Source: Acidobacteriaceae bacterium (GTDB taxonomy: Bacteria; Acidobacteriota; Terriglobia; Terriglobales; Acidobacteriaceae). From it: 64,000 bases of DNA. A model generated the notes under the pieces. That model was not told where the DNA came from and made no database searches. It worked only from the letters and a program-made list of their open reading frames with translations. Every line of letters begins with the position of its first letter. Positions within the stretch are counted from its first letter, which is position 1. The DNA is taken from assembly GCA_003165075.1 (NCBI GenBank), contig PLSM01000096.1:17155-81154 (forward strand), given 5' to 3'. Both the position numbers and the translations under genes were made by a program. Positions 1 to 9,737 of this stretch are shown here, one piece after another.

Positions 1-252
1 TCAGCAAAGCAAAATGTATCTCCGGACTTCGGGACATTCGTGAGCAGTGAAGTCGCTGCTGAGAATGCGTGCTTCCCAGTGATAGCCAATTCTTCAGGCA
101 CGAATTATCTTGAGCCTTGCATTTCGGCTCTCAGGCACATCGCTGACATAACCAAGCCGCAATGACTTCTGCGAAGCCGCCCATGGTCACCAAAGGTCGT
201 AAAAGACTACGGCGTTCGCATGTCTAATCCTGAGTTCTGTATACTTTCGTGC

Positions 253-462
253 ATGACGATTGACAATATTCTCGCCTCAATTGACTCCGAAATCGCTCAA
301 CTCAAACAAGCCCGTGCTCTGCTGTCCGGTGATGGAATCAAGAAGACTGCGACCCCTGCGAGCCCGAACAAGCACAAGATGAGTGCCGCCGCGCGAAAGA
401 GAATCGGCGATGCACAGCGGAAACGTTGGGCGAAGCAGAAAGCCGCCGCTACCGGCAAATAG
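253..462 (+). CDS. small basic-tailed hypothetical protein
   Basis: Encodes about 69 residues. The N-terminal half is a predicted amphipathic helix (MTIDNILASIDSEIAQLKQA) and the C-terminal half is a lysine/arginine-rich tail (KMSAAARKRIGDAQRKRW). The pattern of a short coiled-coil head plus basic tail suggests a DNA- or RNA-associated small protein of the kind common in acidobacterial genomes; this is inference. An upstream in-frame ATG at 220 would add 11 residues. I prefer 253 because the helical domain begins there; neither start has a clear ribosome binding site. There are no informative neighbours: it sits alone in gene-poor DNA. Function unknown. Confidence 0.55.
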   Translation: MTIDNILASIDSEIAQLKQARALLSGDGIKKTATPASPNKHKMSAAARKRIGDAQRKRWAKQKAAATGK

Positions 463-614
463 GTGAAGCAGCCAAGGGCAGTCGGTTCAGCGCACAAGTA
501 GGTTTAGCAGGATGCCGGGTATGTTCGGCTTCGAGGTGTTCTTGTCCTCGGGTGTAAATAGCTCAAGGCCTGTAGATGTGAATGGTGCCCGGTAAGTCCT
601 CAAGGGCAACGAAT

Positions 615-836
615 TTAGTGATGGTCTTTCTGGCTATGCCGCCAGTCGTCGTATTGTTTCCGTTCCTCGTCACTCCGCTTATTCACGTCCACGTGCTCTC
701 GGTGAGTATCGTGCTCCCACTGAATATAGCTATCGTCTTGCGGCGGGCCTTGAGACCGGCAACCAGCCGTAACTACGGGAGCAGCCAATAAGGCTGCAAG
801 CAAAAGCGGAACGAAGTTTCTAAACAGCGAGCGCAT
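615..836 (-). CDS. small putative lipoprotein
   Basis: Encodes 73 residues. The ATG at 836 is preceded by a strong purine-rich ribosome binding site (GAAGGGGGAACT). Residues 1-25 form a signal peptide with a hydrophobic core (LLLAALLAAPVV) ending in a lipobox-like VTAGC, so Cys26 would be lipidated and the protein anchored in the periplasm or outer membrane. The mature part is short and very hydrophilic, rich in D, E, K, H and R, with no cysteines beyond the lipobox. The longer reading frame reaching 959 is rejected because the ribosome binding site and signal peptide both start at 836. Function unknown. Confidence 0.6.
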   Translation of the reverse strand: MRSLFRNFVPLLLAALLAAPVVTAGCRSQGPPQDDSYIQWEHDTHREHVDVNKRSDEERKQYDDWRHSQKDHH

Positions 837-1702
837 AGTTCCCCCTTCAATACAATCCGTATACTTGGATGCTGACTGGGAGCCGGACGACAAGACGGTT
901 AGCGAAATCGAAGGGTGGATTCTGCGACCCCGAACTCGCAGAGTGGCTGCGATGGGCATATGAGAGCGGGGATGTTTCGAAATTCATCCGGGCAAATGCG
1001 GAAGATGCGTTCCCCGCGGACCCGGCAGAATTCTGTGGGAGACAAAAACTCGCCCCCGAAGGATATCTTCTCTTCGGAGGCGCTTGTATGAAACAAGATA
1101 GCAAAGTGGGTACCAGTAGTCGGTACTGGAGGTCGGTAGTGCGCGACCACTGGCAATCCCAATACAAACCAAGTTAGCTGCGGCTTCCCCTTTCCACGGC
1201 TAACTCGCATCGCCCGGCTCTAAGAAGGCTTTCTTGCTCGTCTTCCGAACCATGTTGACAACGCGAGTGTTACACATGCGGGATAAGACGTTCGTGACCG
1301 CCATCACCTACCAAATAAGTCCCTATCTCGCGGTGGCTGGTGCAGGGACGGATGGATGAATACGAAGGCCGACTTCGTGAAATCCTTTGCTCCGGTCATC
1401 GTGTACTGTCGGTTAGGCACGCGGCACTCCAGAGACCAAAGTGGTATAGACCGCGAGCGGATTCAAGTTAAATGATTGCCGATATAGAGTTGTGAGGATC
1501 AATATGCATATAACTAGAGCAGGGGAACGGGCTTTCGTAAATGAAGAATATGAAGCCATAGGCGGCAACTCACATCAGTGCAGAATCGCACGGCGGGAGG
1601 GGCGGCTGTGAATCCAAACGCGCAAACTCCCCAAACGAATCACGCATGGGTGGCGCAACAGTGGGCGATCTATCACGCAAGTTCCCGCGCATAGAAAGCG
1701 TG
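837..1702. other. gene-poor stretch, no gene supported
   Basis: Several overlapping open frames of about 60-105 codons occur on both strands between 847 and 1210, but none has a convincing ribosome binding site, a recognisable domain or a signal peptide. The best is the + frame 869-1177, which contains a plausible helical segment (PELAEWLRWAYESGDVSKFI) and may be a gene fragment. From 1211 to 1702 I see no coding signal, repeat or structured RNA. Together with the decayed gene next to it, this looks like eroding DNA. Confidence 0.4.
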
Positions 1703-2076
1703 CTATTCCATTAGCGAGAAGGCTCTTTTCAACCTCGCTCCAGAACGCGACCTCTTGCCCCTCCAGCTTCTGAGTGCCGGAATGCTAACGCCGAGGAATG
1801 CCGCTGCCTCCTTTTCTCGGACGTACCGCGTTTCTCCTCGTGCCTGAGGCTTCGGCGGAGTGCCCAGTCGTGCAACGATTCTGCCTGCAATCCGCTCGAT
1901 GAGTTCCTCTTCCTTCAATCCAGTAAAAGCCGGACGTTGTTCGCCGAGGAAGTGAACGAGCGAGTCCGTGACACAATCCCGCACAGCTTCGATTCGTTTC
2001 TGAAGCCGAGTCAATTTCTCCTGAATTTGCACCAATTCACCACGACACTTGTCAGATTTTGCTGTGGTTTTCGCAT
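1703..2076 (-). pseudogene. decayed excisionase/MerR-like HTH DNA-binding protein
   Basis: An ATG at 2076 follows a very good ribosome binding site (AAAGGGAGACCA), but after three codons the frame is lost. In the +1 frame the protein continues as a coiled-coil segment (QEKLTRLQKRIEAV), then a helix-turn-helix (YVREKEAAAFLGVSIPALRS) typical of excisionase/AlpA-like proteins. Loss of one A from the A-run after codon 3 would explain the first frameshift. Just after the HTH the usual tail is missing and the frame runs into a stop; a different frame downstream reads SEVEKSLLANGIA, resembling the expected last helix. I infer a gene broken by a 1-nt deletion and a small internal deletion. Confidence 0.6.
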
Positions 2077-2420
2077 TGGTCTCCCTTTGCTATATAGATT
2101 TGTGATTCACGATTACCGGTTCAAACGATTTTTGATTCAAGTCACCGAATGCCGCTTCGGTTTGCAGTAGATTGACGCATCCACACCCCGTCTGCTTGCA
2201 AGCCAGTTCATTATTTGCTATGGCCCTCCCGGAAGCAATTGGCCAGCATTACAGCGCGCAGGAGTTGTACCAGCAGATCAGCAACTGGGCAGCAGAAATG
2301 AAAGTCGAGAAGCCGCTGATGAAGGCAATACTCAATGCGGCTGACCGTAAACCTGCCGATTACATACGACAATAAGGATGGGTTCCCATCGCTGCCTTTG
2401 CCGTCCTCTGCAGATACAGA
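2077..2420. other. spacer left of the inverted repeat
   Basis: Contains an open frame at 2172-2375 (+) whose C-terminal part (EAIGQHYSAQELYQQISNWA) looks protein-like, but it has no ribosome binding site and no domain I recognise. It could be the tail of a truncated gene. Nothing else is seen before the repeat begins near 2421. Confidence 0.3.
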
Positions 2421-3117
2421 TTCCCGGGGGATGACATCGTCGCCGGTCACGCGGGCGATAGCGCCGCGTACATAAGGCGCCAGGAAGTCATGAATGGACC
2501 GGTCCCACCGGCGCATGGGGGTGCCGATGGCCTCCTGCTGAATGTACTGGCTGAGAGCTGTACGCTGCTGGGCCAGCTTGGTGTGGAAGGGAGTGGGGAT
2601 GTAGCGCATGGGGTTCAGGGCGCTCTGGTCCCCTTCGAAGAACATCTCCTCGGTGTATTTACCGAAGAGACGACCTAGACGGCCATGCATGGCCTGTTGT
2701 TCTGCTCCACCCAGGTGCCGGCTTTGGCTGCGAGCTCAAGTGAGTAGATACTCCAAGTGTAGTCAATCCCGGCAGACCCGTTTGACAGGCTTCCCTATCA
2801 GAAGTAATGCCCATATGAGTATGACGATTTTGCCGTTCCACCCCGCTTTCCGCACTGACGCCTTCCGCCGCCAGCCCTGTTCCAAAATGGCTCTGAAAAC
2901 ACGACCTCTAAACCCAAGAAAGCAAACGGCCGGATCTGCCCGATCCGGCCGTGTCAAAAGGTGTGGGTTGGGAAACACAAGACAGAGCAGAGATAAGAGA
3001 AGCCGTCCAACTCCTCCGGGCATCATCGGCGATGCCTAGCTGTCCCATCGTCACCGATCAGAGCTCAACGAGTGACTCGGTGATTTATCAACAACGGACA
3101 CCGCGGTGTTAGAGGCG
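2421..3117 (-). repeat. inverted repeat, left copy (IR-L, ~697 bp)
   Basis: This segment is the near-identical reverse complement of 9729-10425. The copies differ by scattered substitutions and a few single-base indels. Read on the - strand it runs from just downstream of the TonB receptor stop, through a terminator hairpin, into a decayed coding sequence. Reading through frameshifts gives recognisable stretches such as FFEGDQSALNPMRYIPTPFH and HTKLAQQRTALSQYIQQEA. I do not recognise that protein family. Together with the right copy it brackets the chitin cassette. It carries no transposase motif, so calling it mobile is inference. Confidence 0.85.
2926..2952 (-). terminator. terminator-like hairpin in IR-L, downstream of the TonB receptor
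   Basis: On the - strand: CGGCCGGATC, loop GGGCA, GATCCGGCCG, a perfect 10-bp stem extended by an A-T pair and followed by TTTGCTTTC. It lies about 245 bp past the stop of the TonB receptor gene and points the right way to end its transcript. The right repeat copy has the same hairpin with one base pair exchanged. Confidence 0.65.
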
Positions 3118-3196
3118 GCAATTGTGACATGCGCAGCAGCCAACCGCATCGGCATCGAGCAATGCGCTCAATGAGAACTGTTCGCAATGCTTATCA

Positions 3197-6100
3197 TTAG
3201 AAATTCACCTTCCCTCCAAGTTGTACCTGGCGGGGGCTGTTGGATGTGTAATTGATCACCCCGAAGTTCGGGTCGTCAACAGCGGTGTCCGGTGTGCCGA
3301 AGACAGGGTGATTTAGCGCGTTCTCAGCCTCGAGGCGGAGCTCGAAGTTCATCCCTTCATGCAGCTTGGAAAGAGAGAACTCCTTTTCCACCGACATGTT
3401 GGTGTTGAAGGCCGTAGGGGTCCGGATCATTCCGGTGGCTCGGGGAGCATTTCCAAATGTATAAATTGGCGGCAATTGGAATGCTCCAGGGTTGGCGAAA
3501 TAGTTATTGATCCAGTTAGAGTCTGGCCCCTTGCTGCGCAACGGCATGCCGACGATATTGGGCCGCTGCACGCCATACGTTGGCAGCGAAGTTCCGTCAT
3601 AGGTTGAAAAGGCAAGCGGCCGGCCATACGAAATCCGCCAGACGCCGTTGGTCTTCCATCCGCCCACGATCGCATCCAGCACGCCCGGCATATGGCCAAG
3701 GAGAGCCTTTCCGCGCCCCACCGGCAAATCGTACGTGTAGGTGAATTGATAGACGAAAGGAATGTCGAACGTGGATAGGCTCCGTTCGAGCCACGGCTTG
3801 TTTGGATCCACAAGGCTAGAAAAGCCACCCAGCCAAGTGGTGTTGTCGTCCGGCGCTGAGGCATCGTCCATTGACTTGGACCACACAAAGCTGACCAGGA
3901 ACTGCAGGCCGTTGGAGTAACGCTTCTCCGCGGTCAGTTGCATGGCGTGATATTCCGAGTTGGCGATCGGGGGCGGTTCGATTGTGACGCCACCGGGGAA
4001 CTGAGGATATGGAATCTGCAGCATATATTGCTGTATCTGCTGCTGCGAGAGGATGCTGCCTGCGTCCGTGTTGATCCCATAGAAGGGATTGTTCACCATG
4101 GTGGTGAGGTTGTTGATCTGATCTGCGCTGTAACTCTCCACCTCGGGTCCAAGATGGTTGATGTAATTGTCGCCGGAATAATAGAGGTGGGTCCCTTTTT
4201 TTCCGACATACATCATATTGGTCAGAATCTTGAAAGGAAGCTGCATCTCGATCCCGAAGCTCCAGCTCTGTTCATAGGGCGTGTTGGTCACATTGCGTAG
4301 CGGTCCATTTGCAGCGTATCCATAGTCGTTCATCAAACCAAGAGAGCTGCCCGCCGGCTGAATCAGTCCATTGGGGAAGGGATTGCTCAATCGCAGGTAC
4401 GGCGTTGCACCGTCGTTGTGGTAGGTCGCGATCGCACTGGTGTACTGGTTAAACCCCTGTGAGCCATAGGGCGCGACACCGGTGGCACCAGACCGCGGCT
4501 GCGAATAGTAGATGCCATACCCGCCACGAACCACGGTTCTGGGACCGGCCTGCCAGGCAAAACCGAAGCGCGGCTGGATGTCTTTCCAGTCGCCATTCAC
4601 GATCCTGCGCTCACTAGAGCTGGCGAAGACTTCGCCGCCCGTCAAGGTCAGCCCCGGAACAGTGACCGGAAACGGTGCGTTCAGGTCCAGCCAGTTCTGG
4701 CGGTTGAAACGATCGGTACGGGGTATGGAAACGTCGTAGCGCAGACCGATGTTCAGAGTCAATTTGTGGTTCACCTTCCAGTTTTCCTGGGCAAACCACG
4801 CATACTGACGGTCCTCGGTGGCCGGCCGGTCCTGGATTTCGTAGTAGGTGCTTCCGTTTGCGTCGTTCGCCATCTGGCCCATCATGAAGGCAGCCATGCC
4901 GTCTCCGCCGCAATCGGCAAAATCGTTTGGACACTGCGATGTGCCGTAATGATCAAAGCTGAAGATGCCGTTCGGCGCATTGGTCTGAATGTAGTTCATC
5001 TGGTGTTGGCGGCCTTCAAATCCGATTTTCAACTCATGATCGCCAATCACTTTGTTCACTGAGACGGTGAGCTGCCCCGTGTCCTGACCCTGTCTGTAAT
5101 TGCCGTAAGGGTCGCCGCCAATGCTTGTGTAGCCGGCGGAATAGTAAGTTCCCTGATCGATAAACATGGACGGGACGCCCTCAAACCCGTTTGAGTTCAG
5201 ATAAGACGGGAACCCGAGTTTGTTAACCGGATCGGCGATCCCGCCAGCCCCGTTGTATGCCAGGATCTCCTCCGCACCCCTGGTGAAGCCAAGTGTTGCA
5301 GTAAGCAAGAGCGTTTTGGAGAACGTATGTACATCGTTAAGAGTGAACAGGTGAGCCGTGCCCTTGTTGGGACCGCCGGCACAGGGGTCGGCGAAGTTAC
5401 CGAAGCAGTTATACGAGACGGCACTATTCCACTCCTGCGAGTACTTGGCACTCATCAGGTTGTTTTCGTTGAATCTATGGTCGATCTTGATGTCGAATTG
5501 GTCGTTGGGGTATCTGCTGGCCCCGGAGGTGATCCAGTTGAGATAGATGGTTGGATTCGACATGTTCGCAGTGGGCTCAGGAAACATCTTCATCATCGCT
5601 TGAGCTATCGGGTCGATCAGGTCTCCGGGGCCTCCCGACAACTGGTAAGGTGTGCCGGCCAGATTGGGATTTCCTGGACTGGCATAGGCGCCGATGTCGT
5701 TGTAGGGGATGTATGTTTTCCGATAGGCTCCCGCGGCGCTTGAACCATCGGAGCTGGCGGGCTGATAAACGCCGGAGTAAGGATCCCAAATCTGTCCCGC
5801 CGCAACGGTGCACATGCCCGTACTGTCGAATCCCCCGCCCTGCGCCGAACACACCTCTCCAAAGTCTCCGCTATTGCGCTCGGCGCCTGTGGGAACCCCA
5901 GCCTGATAAGTGGCCATGGAGCTTTGCCGCGTGGCGTCGTAATCGAAGAAAAAGAAGGTCTTGTTCTTGAAGATAGGTCCGCCGAAGGTACCGCCAAAGT
6001 TGTTGCGATGGACCGGCGGAATTGGGATTCCATTCAGATTATTGAACCAGTTGTTGGCATCAGTGATGGTGTTGCGGACGAAATCATAGACTCCGCCATG

Positions 6101-6892
6101 AAAGGTATTCGTTCCGGAGCGCGTGATCATGTTGACTACAGAGGCGCCGGAAAATCCGTACTCGGCGCTGAAGTTCGACTGTTCCACGCGGAACTCGTCC
6201 ACTGCCTCCGACGACGGAGTATACGTAACCTGCGTGACTCCGCCGTTGGGCTCATAGTTGGTAACCGTTGCACCATCCATCAGAACGTCAGCGGTGGAAT
6301 TGCGGCTGCCGTTGGACACAAAGTTCGTGCCTGTGCAATTGATGGCACACTGATCGTCTGTCTCGGTGACGCCCGGCGTCAACATGGTCAGGTCCATGAC
6401 ATAGCGATCGACAAGCGGTAGATCGTTGATGAATTTCCTGTCGATCACCAAGCCGGTGGTGGCATCCTGTGCGTCGAGTGCCTGGGCTTGGGCGTTCACC
6501 TCGACAGTCTGCGAGGAACTGGACACCTTGAGACTCAGGTCGGCCGTCGCATTCTGGTTCACGTCTACCCGAATACCGGTGCGCACCGTTTTCTCGAAGC
6601 CCGGCATCTCCGCGGTTACCGAATAGATACCCGGAGGAATGGAGCGATAGAGATAGCGTCCGGCTCCATCCGTAGTCGCATTGAATGCGTAGCCCTTGTT
6701 CTGATCGGTCAGGGTCAGCTTTGCCCCCGGGATCACGGCTCCGGTCGGGTCACTCAGCACGCCGGTTACGGTTCCGAAATAGCCTTGTCCAAAAGACCCC
6801 GCCGGCGTCGCCAACAGAGACGCGAGCAGCAGTATCCAATGAAACTGCAATCTGCACCTATGCTTCAACTCGGTAAAGAAGCCCTTCCTCAT
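3197..6892 (-). CDS. TonB-dependent receptor, Oar-like (chitin locus)
   Basis: Encodes 1231 residues, a usual size for large acidobacterial Oar-type receptors. Residues 1-36 are a signal peptide (core LLLASLLATPAGSFGQ). Residues ~40-120 form a carboxypeptidase-regulatory-like beta-sandwich (GTVTGVLSDPTGAVIPGAKL). A plug domain follows (~140-270, with SRNSTADVLMDGATV and a VNMITRSGTNTFHGG motif), then a long beta-barrel ending in aromatic VNF. It should sit in the outer membrane and import a ligand using TonB energy. It lies divergent from the GH18 chitinase and NagX-like genes, so a chitin oligosaccharide is the likely substrate (inference from context). The ATG at 6892 is preceded by GGAGGGGAC, a good ribosome binding site. 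Confidence 0.9.
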   Translation of the reverse strand: MRKGFFTELKHRCRLQFHWILLLASLLATPAGSFGQGYFGTVTGVLSDPTGAVIPGAKLTLTDQNKGYAFNATTDGAGRYLYRSIPPGIYSVTAEMPGFEKTVRTGIRVDVNQNATADLSLKVSSSSQTVEVNAQAQALDAQDATTGLVIDRKFINDLPLVDRYVMDLTMLTPGVTETDDQCAINCTGTNFVSNGSRNSTADVLMDGATVTNYEPNGGVTQVTYTPSSEAVDEFRVEQSNFSAEYGFSGASVVNMITRSGTNTFHGGVYDFVRNTITDANNWFNNLNGIPIPPVHRNNFGGTFGGPIFKNKTFFFFDYDATRQSSMATYQAGVPTGAERNSGDFGEVCSAQGGGFDSTGMCTVAAGQIWDPYSGVYQPASSDGSSAAGAYRKTYIPYNDIGAYASPGNPNLAGTPYQLSGGPGDLIDPIAQAMMKMFPEPTANMSNPTIYLNWITSGASRYPNDQFDIKIDHRFNENNLMSAKYSQEWNSAVSYNCFGNFADPCAGGPNKGTAHLFTLNDVHTFSKTLLLTATLGFTRGAEEILAYNGAGGIADPVNKLGFPSYLNSNGFEGVPSMFIDQGTYYSAGYTSIGGDPYGNYRQGQDTGQLTVSVNKVIGDHELKIGFEGRQHQMNYIQTNAPNGIFSFDHYGTSQCPNDFADCGGDGMAAFMMGQMANDANGSTYYEIQDRPATEDRQYAWFAQENWKVNHKLTLNIGLRYDVSIPRTDRFNRQNWLDLNAPFPVTVPGLTLTGGEVFASSSERRIVNGDWKDIQPRFGFAWQAGPRTVVRGGYGIYYSQPRSGATGVAPYGSQGFNQYTSAIATYHNDGATPYLRLSNPFPNGLIQPAGSSLGLMNDYGYAANGPLRNVTNTPYEQSWSFGIEMQLPFKILTNMMYVGKKGTHLYYSGDNYINHLGPEVESYSADQINNLTTMVNNPFYGINTDAGSILSQQQIQQYMLQIPYPQFPGGVTIEPPPIANSEYHAMQLTAEKRYSNGLQFLVSFVWSKSMDDASAPDDNTTWLGGFSSLVDPNKPWLERSLSTFDIPFVYQFTYTYDLPVGRGKALLGHMPGVLDAIVGGWKTNGVWRISYGRPLAFSTYDGTSLPTYGVQRPNIVGMPLRSKGPDSNWINNYFANPGAFQLPPIYTFGNAPRATGMIRTPTAFNTNMSVEKEFSLSKLHEGMNFELRLEAENALNHPVFGTPDTAVDDPNFGVINYTSNSPRQVQLGGKVNF

Positions 6893-7296
6893 GTCCCCTC
6901 CAACTCAAGAAAACCCTCTGCGGCAGGCTCACCGGATCCGCTGCCTTCTTCCAAAATGCCTCGAATCCCGTTACAGCTTGCGTATATTGTCATCTTTTGG
7001 AAACCAACTACGATTCACAGATCAAAATAAGTTACCAGACAATATACTCCAATCCTTAGACAAACCGGTCGATTCTTTGACCGCACGGGCGGCTCGTTGC
7101 CTGGGATCACTGAACACGTCGTTGGGCAAGAATAACCCGCGATGCGCCATTCTTCTCGCTGGCGGAGTCGGGGTACCCGTACTGATTGAGAAAAGTGCAA
7201 ACCGATCCTCGACTGTTACACTTGCCACGCGAACGCACGTGCGCAATTGACCTAGTCCATTTGAATCTGAATCAAAGCCAGGCAGGAGGCTATACC
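6893..7296. other. divergent promoter region between TonB receptor and chitinase
   Basis: About 400 bp separate the divergent genes. On the - strand a modest promoter (TTGGAG, 17 bp, TATTTT, around 7020-7050) could serve the receptor gene. I find no clear palindromic operator of the types seen elsewhere in the window, and no coding signal. Confidence 0.35.
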
Positions 7297-8505
7297 TTGC
7301 TTAACTTGGATGAGAGCGAGCAGACCTGTCATAGAATCGAAGCAAATCACCGAATTCTGTCCGGTGCAAGCCTGTTCGCTCTCGCTTGCCTTTGCTTCTG
7401 TTTTGTCTCGCGCGCAGAAACGAACGCCCCCCGTCCAGTGATCGTTGCCTATGTCTTTCCCAGGGATAGCCTGCTGCGCGACGGAGAGATTGCAGCGCTG
7501 AAGCTGACGCGTATCAACTATGCCTTCGCCAATATCAAGGATGGCCGCATCGTAAACGGTTTCGCACATGACGATCAAAATCTGGCTTCACTGGTGGCAC
7601 TGAAACAGACGAACCCCACTCTGACCGTCCTCGTCAGTGTAGGCGGATGGCTCTGGTCGGGTGCATTTTCCGACATGTCTCAAACCAGACAAAGCCGGGC
7701 CATCTTTATCTCGAGCGTGGTCGAGTTTGTAGGTCGCAATCACCTCGATGGGTTGGATATCGACTGGGAATACCCGGGATTACCCGGAGCAGAGAGTCAT
7801 TTTCGCGTCGAAGACAAGCAGAATTACACGCTGCTACTCAAAGAACTTCGCAAGCGCTTCAACCAACTGGAGAAGGAACTTCACCGACGGCTATACGTGA
7901 CTATTGCGACGGGCGCCTCGTCCGAGTTTCTCGCGCACACCGAGATGAACAAAGTGAAGAAGTTTGTCGATACGGTCAACCTGATGGCCTACGACTACTA
8001 CGAACCAGACTCCGATGCGATCACGGGCCACCATGCCCCTCTCTATACAAATCCTGCTGATCCCAAGAAGATTTCGGATGACAATTCGGTTCAGGAGTAT
8101 GAAATGGCCGGTGTTCCTGCCGCAAAGATCGTGCTCGGCGTTCCCTTTTATGGGCATTCGTGGGGCCAGGTGCCCGAGACGAACCACGGGCTGTTTCAAC
8201 CTGGGAAAGAGATTCCGCATAGCTACGCGCCCACCGGCGATGGTCAGGAGGCCATGATAAAAAACGGATTTATCCGCTACTGGGACCCCATAGCCGCAGC
8301 TCCCTATCTCTACAATGCGGAGAAGCAAATCTTCGTTTCCTTGGACGACCCCGAGTCGCTTGCGTTGAAATGCAAATACGTGCTCACCCATAAACTCAGG
8401 GGCATCATGTTCTGGGACTATGAGAGCGATTCCACCGGGGCGCTGCTCAACGCAGTCAACGACGGGCTCAACAAGAGCCCTGACTTGCAAGGCGTGACGA
8501 AGTGA
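7297..8505 (+). CDS. GH18 chitinase, secreted
   Basis: Encodes about 402 residues. I choose the TTG at 7297 because an AGGAGG ribosome binding site lies 7 bases upstream and the next segment is a signal peptide (SGASLFALACLCFCF, then AET); the longer frame to 7186 lacks such a site. The catalytic GH18 motif DGLDIDWEYPG is present, with the final Glu as proton donor, and conserved VSVGGW and MAYDYY strands of the TIM barrel are visible. It should hydrolyse beta-1,4-GlcNAc links in chitin in the periplasm or outside the cell. The stop overlaps the GTG start of the NagX-like gene, so the two are translationally coupled. Confidence 0.9.
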   Translation: MLNLDESEQTCHRIEANHRILSGASLFALACLCFCFVSRAETNAPRPVIVAYVFPRDSLLRDGEIAALKLTRINYAFANIKDGRIVNGFAHDDQNLASLVALKQTNPTLTVLVSVGGWLWSGAFSDMSQTRQSRAIFISSVVEFVGRNHLDGLDIDWEYPGLPGAESHFRVEDKQNYTLLLKELRKRFNQLEKELHRRLYVTIATGASSEFLAHTEMNKVKKFVDTVNLMAYDYYEPDSDAITGHHAPLYTNPADPKKISDDNSVQEYEMAGVPAAKIVLGVPFYGHSWGQVPETNHGLFQPGKEIPHSYAPTGDGQEAMIKNGFIRYWDPIAAAPYLYNAEKQIFVSLDDPESLALKCKYVLTHKLRGIMFWDYESDSTGALLNAVNDGLNKSPDLQGVTK

Positions 8506-9737
8506 CTACAACGGCACCTGCGCCATCCGTAGCGCTCTCCGAGCGGCCCGCCGCCTCACGTCTGGTTTCCATTGATATCTTCCGCGGTCTCACGATGACG
8601 GTGATGATCTTCGTCAACGAACTGTCCGGGATCAAGGGGCTGCCCTGGTGGAATTACCACATGAAGGCCGACGTCGACGCGATGACCTATGTCGATATGG
8701 TCTTTCCCTTCTTCCTGTTCATCGTCGGCCTATCGATCCCGCTCGCCATCCGGCACCGGCTCAAGCGGAACCCTTCTCTCTTTGCACTGTGGATGCATGT
8801 TGCTCTTCGAACCGCCAGCCTGATGACGCTCGGGCTGATCCTGACCAACGCCGATGACGGCGATGCGTCGCGCATGATCGTGAGCCCCGCTGTGTGGGCA
8901 ATCCTCGCCCTCACCGGCGCTGCCCTCTTCCTGAACGACTATGGCGAATCCAGCCGCCATGCCACACTGCTAAGCGGGTTGCGCATCTTTGGCCTTGTCC
9001 TGGTCGTCGCCATGTTCGCGATCTTCCGCCACACAGCAATTGCCGGTCACGCTTCTTGGATCGATATCTCGTACCCCGAGATTCTTGGCCTCATCGGCTA
9101 TACGTACTTCGCCGTTGCCATCCTGTACATTCCGACACGCCGCTGGCTGTGGGCTCCGCTGGCGTGGTTCGTTGCGATGATGGCATTCAATTCTCTAAGC
9201 GCCGCAAGATGGATTACTTTTGCCGGGCGACTCCCGTACTATGTCTGGCCATTCAGCAACGGAGCCATGGCCGGAATCACTCTCGCCGGCATCGTCACGT
9301 CCGTCATCTTTCTCGGGGCTCATCGCTGGCAGTCGGTTGGCCAGAAGACATTTCTCGGCCTGTCGTTCGGTGTCTTGTCCCTGATTGCTGGATGGTTTCT
9401 CACCCAGCTCGGCATTTCCAAGATCAGGGCGACGCCCACCTGGAGCCTCTACAGCATTGGCGCTGCCGTTCTGTTATTCACCGCGCTCTATTGGATCTGC
9501 GATCTGAAAAAGAAGACTGGGTGGGCCTTTTTTGCCCGTCCCGCAGGCTCCAATACGCTGACGACCTATTTGCTTCCGGATTTCTGGTATTACATCCTCA
9601 CTGCGACAGGCATTCGCTATTTCGACACGCACTTCAATTACGCGTGGCCGGGAGCTGTTAGATGCGCTCTTTTCACAGCGTTCATTCTAGGCACCGCCGG
9701 TCTCCTGACTCACTGGCGGGTCCGACTGCGCCTCTAA
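8502..9737 (+). CDS. nagX: NagX-like membrane acyltransferase (DUF5009/heparan-alpha-glucosaminide N-acetyltransferase family)
   Basis: Encodes 411 residues with about ten hydrophobic segments. The N-terminus carries the family hallmark (SRLVSIDIFRGLTMTVMIFV) followed by a region with HMKADVD and the membrane-embedded FPFFLFIVGLSIPLA. This family resembles the human lysosomal heparan-alpha-glucosaminide N-acetyltransferase. In proteobacterial chitin loci NagX sits beside GlcNAc uptake genes and is thought to handle aminosugars at the inner membrane. It starts with GTG at 8502, overlapping the chitinase stop (GTGA). Its last codons (CGC CTC TAA) are already part of the right inverted repeat. 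Symbol given by family and context. Confidence 0.8.
   Translation: MTTTAPAPSVALSERPAASRLVSIDIFRGLTMTVMIFVNELSGIKGLPWWNYHMKADVDAMTYVDMVFPFFLFIVGLSIPLAIRHRLKRNPSLFALWMHVALRTASLMTLGLILTNADDGDASRMIVSPAVWAILALTGAALFLNDYGESSRHATLLSGLRIFGLVLVVAMFAIFRHTAIAGHASWIDISYPEILGLIGYTYFAVAILYIPTRRWLWAPLAWFVAMMAFNSLSAARWITFAGRLPYYVWPFSNGAMAGITLAGIVTSVIFLGAHRWQSVGQKTFLGLSFGVLSLIAGWFLTQLGISKIRATPTWSLYSIGAAVLLFTALYWICDLKKKTGWAFFARPAGSNTLTTYLLPDFWYYILTATGIRYFDTHFNYAWPGAVRCALFTAFILGTAGLLTHWRVRLRL

Noticed and set aside
1561..1640. Group II intron-like remnant
   Set aside because: A few G-rich stretches resemble intron flanks, but no domain V hairpin or reverse transcriptase motif could be found.
7891..8490. A 199-codon - strand frame
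   Set aside because: Antisense to the GH18 gene, which has clear catalytic motifs.
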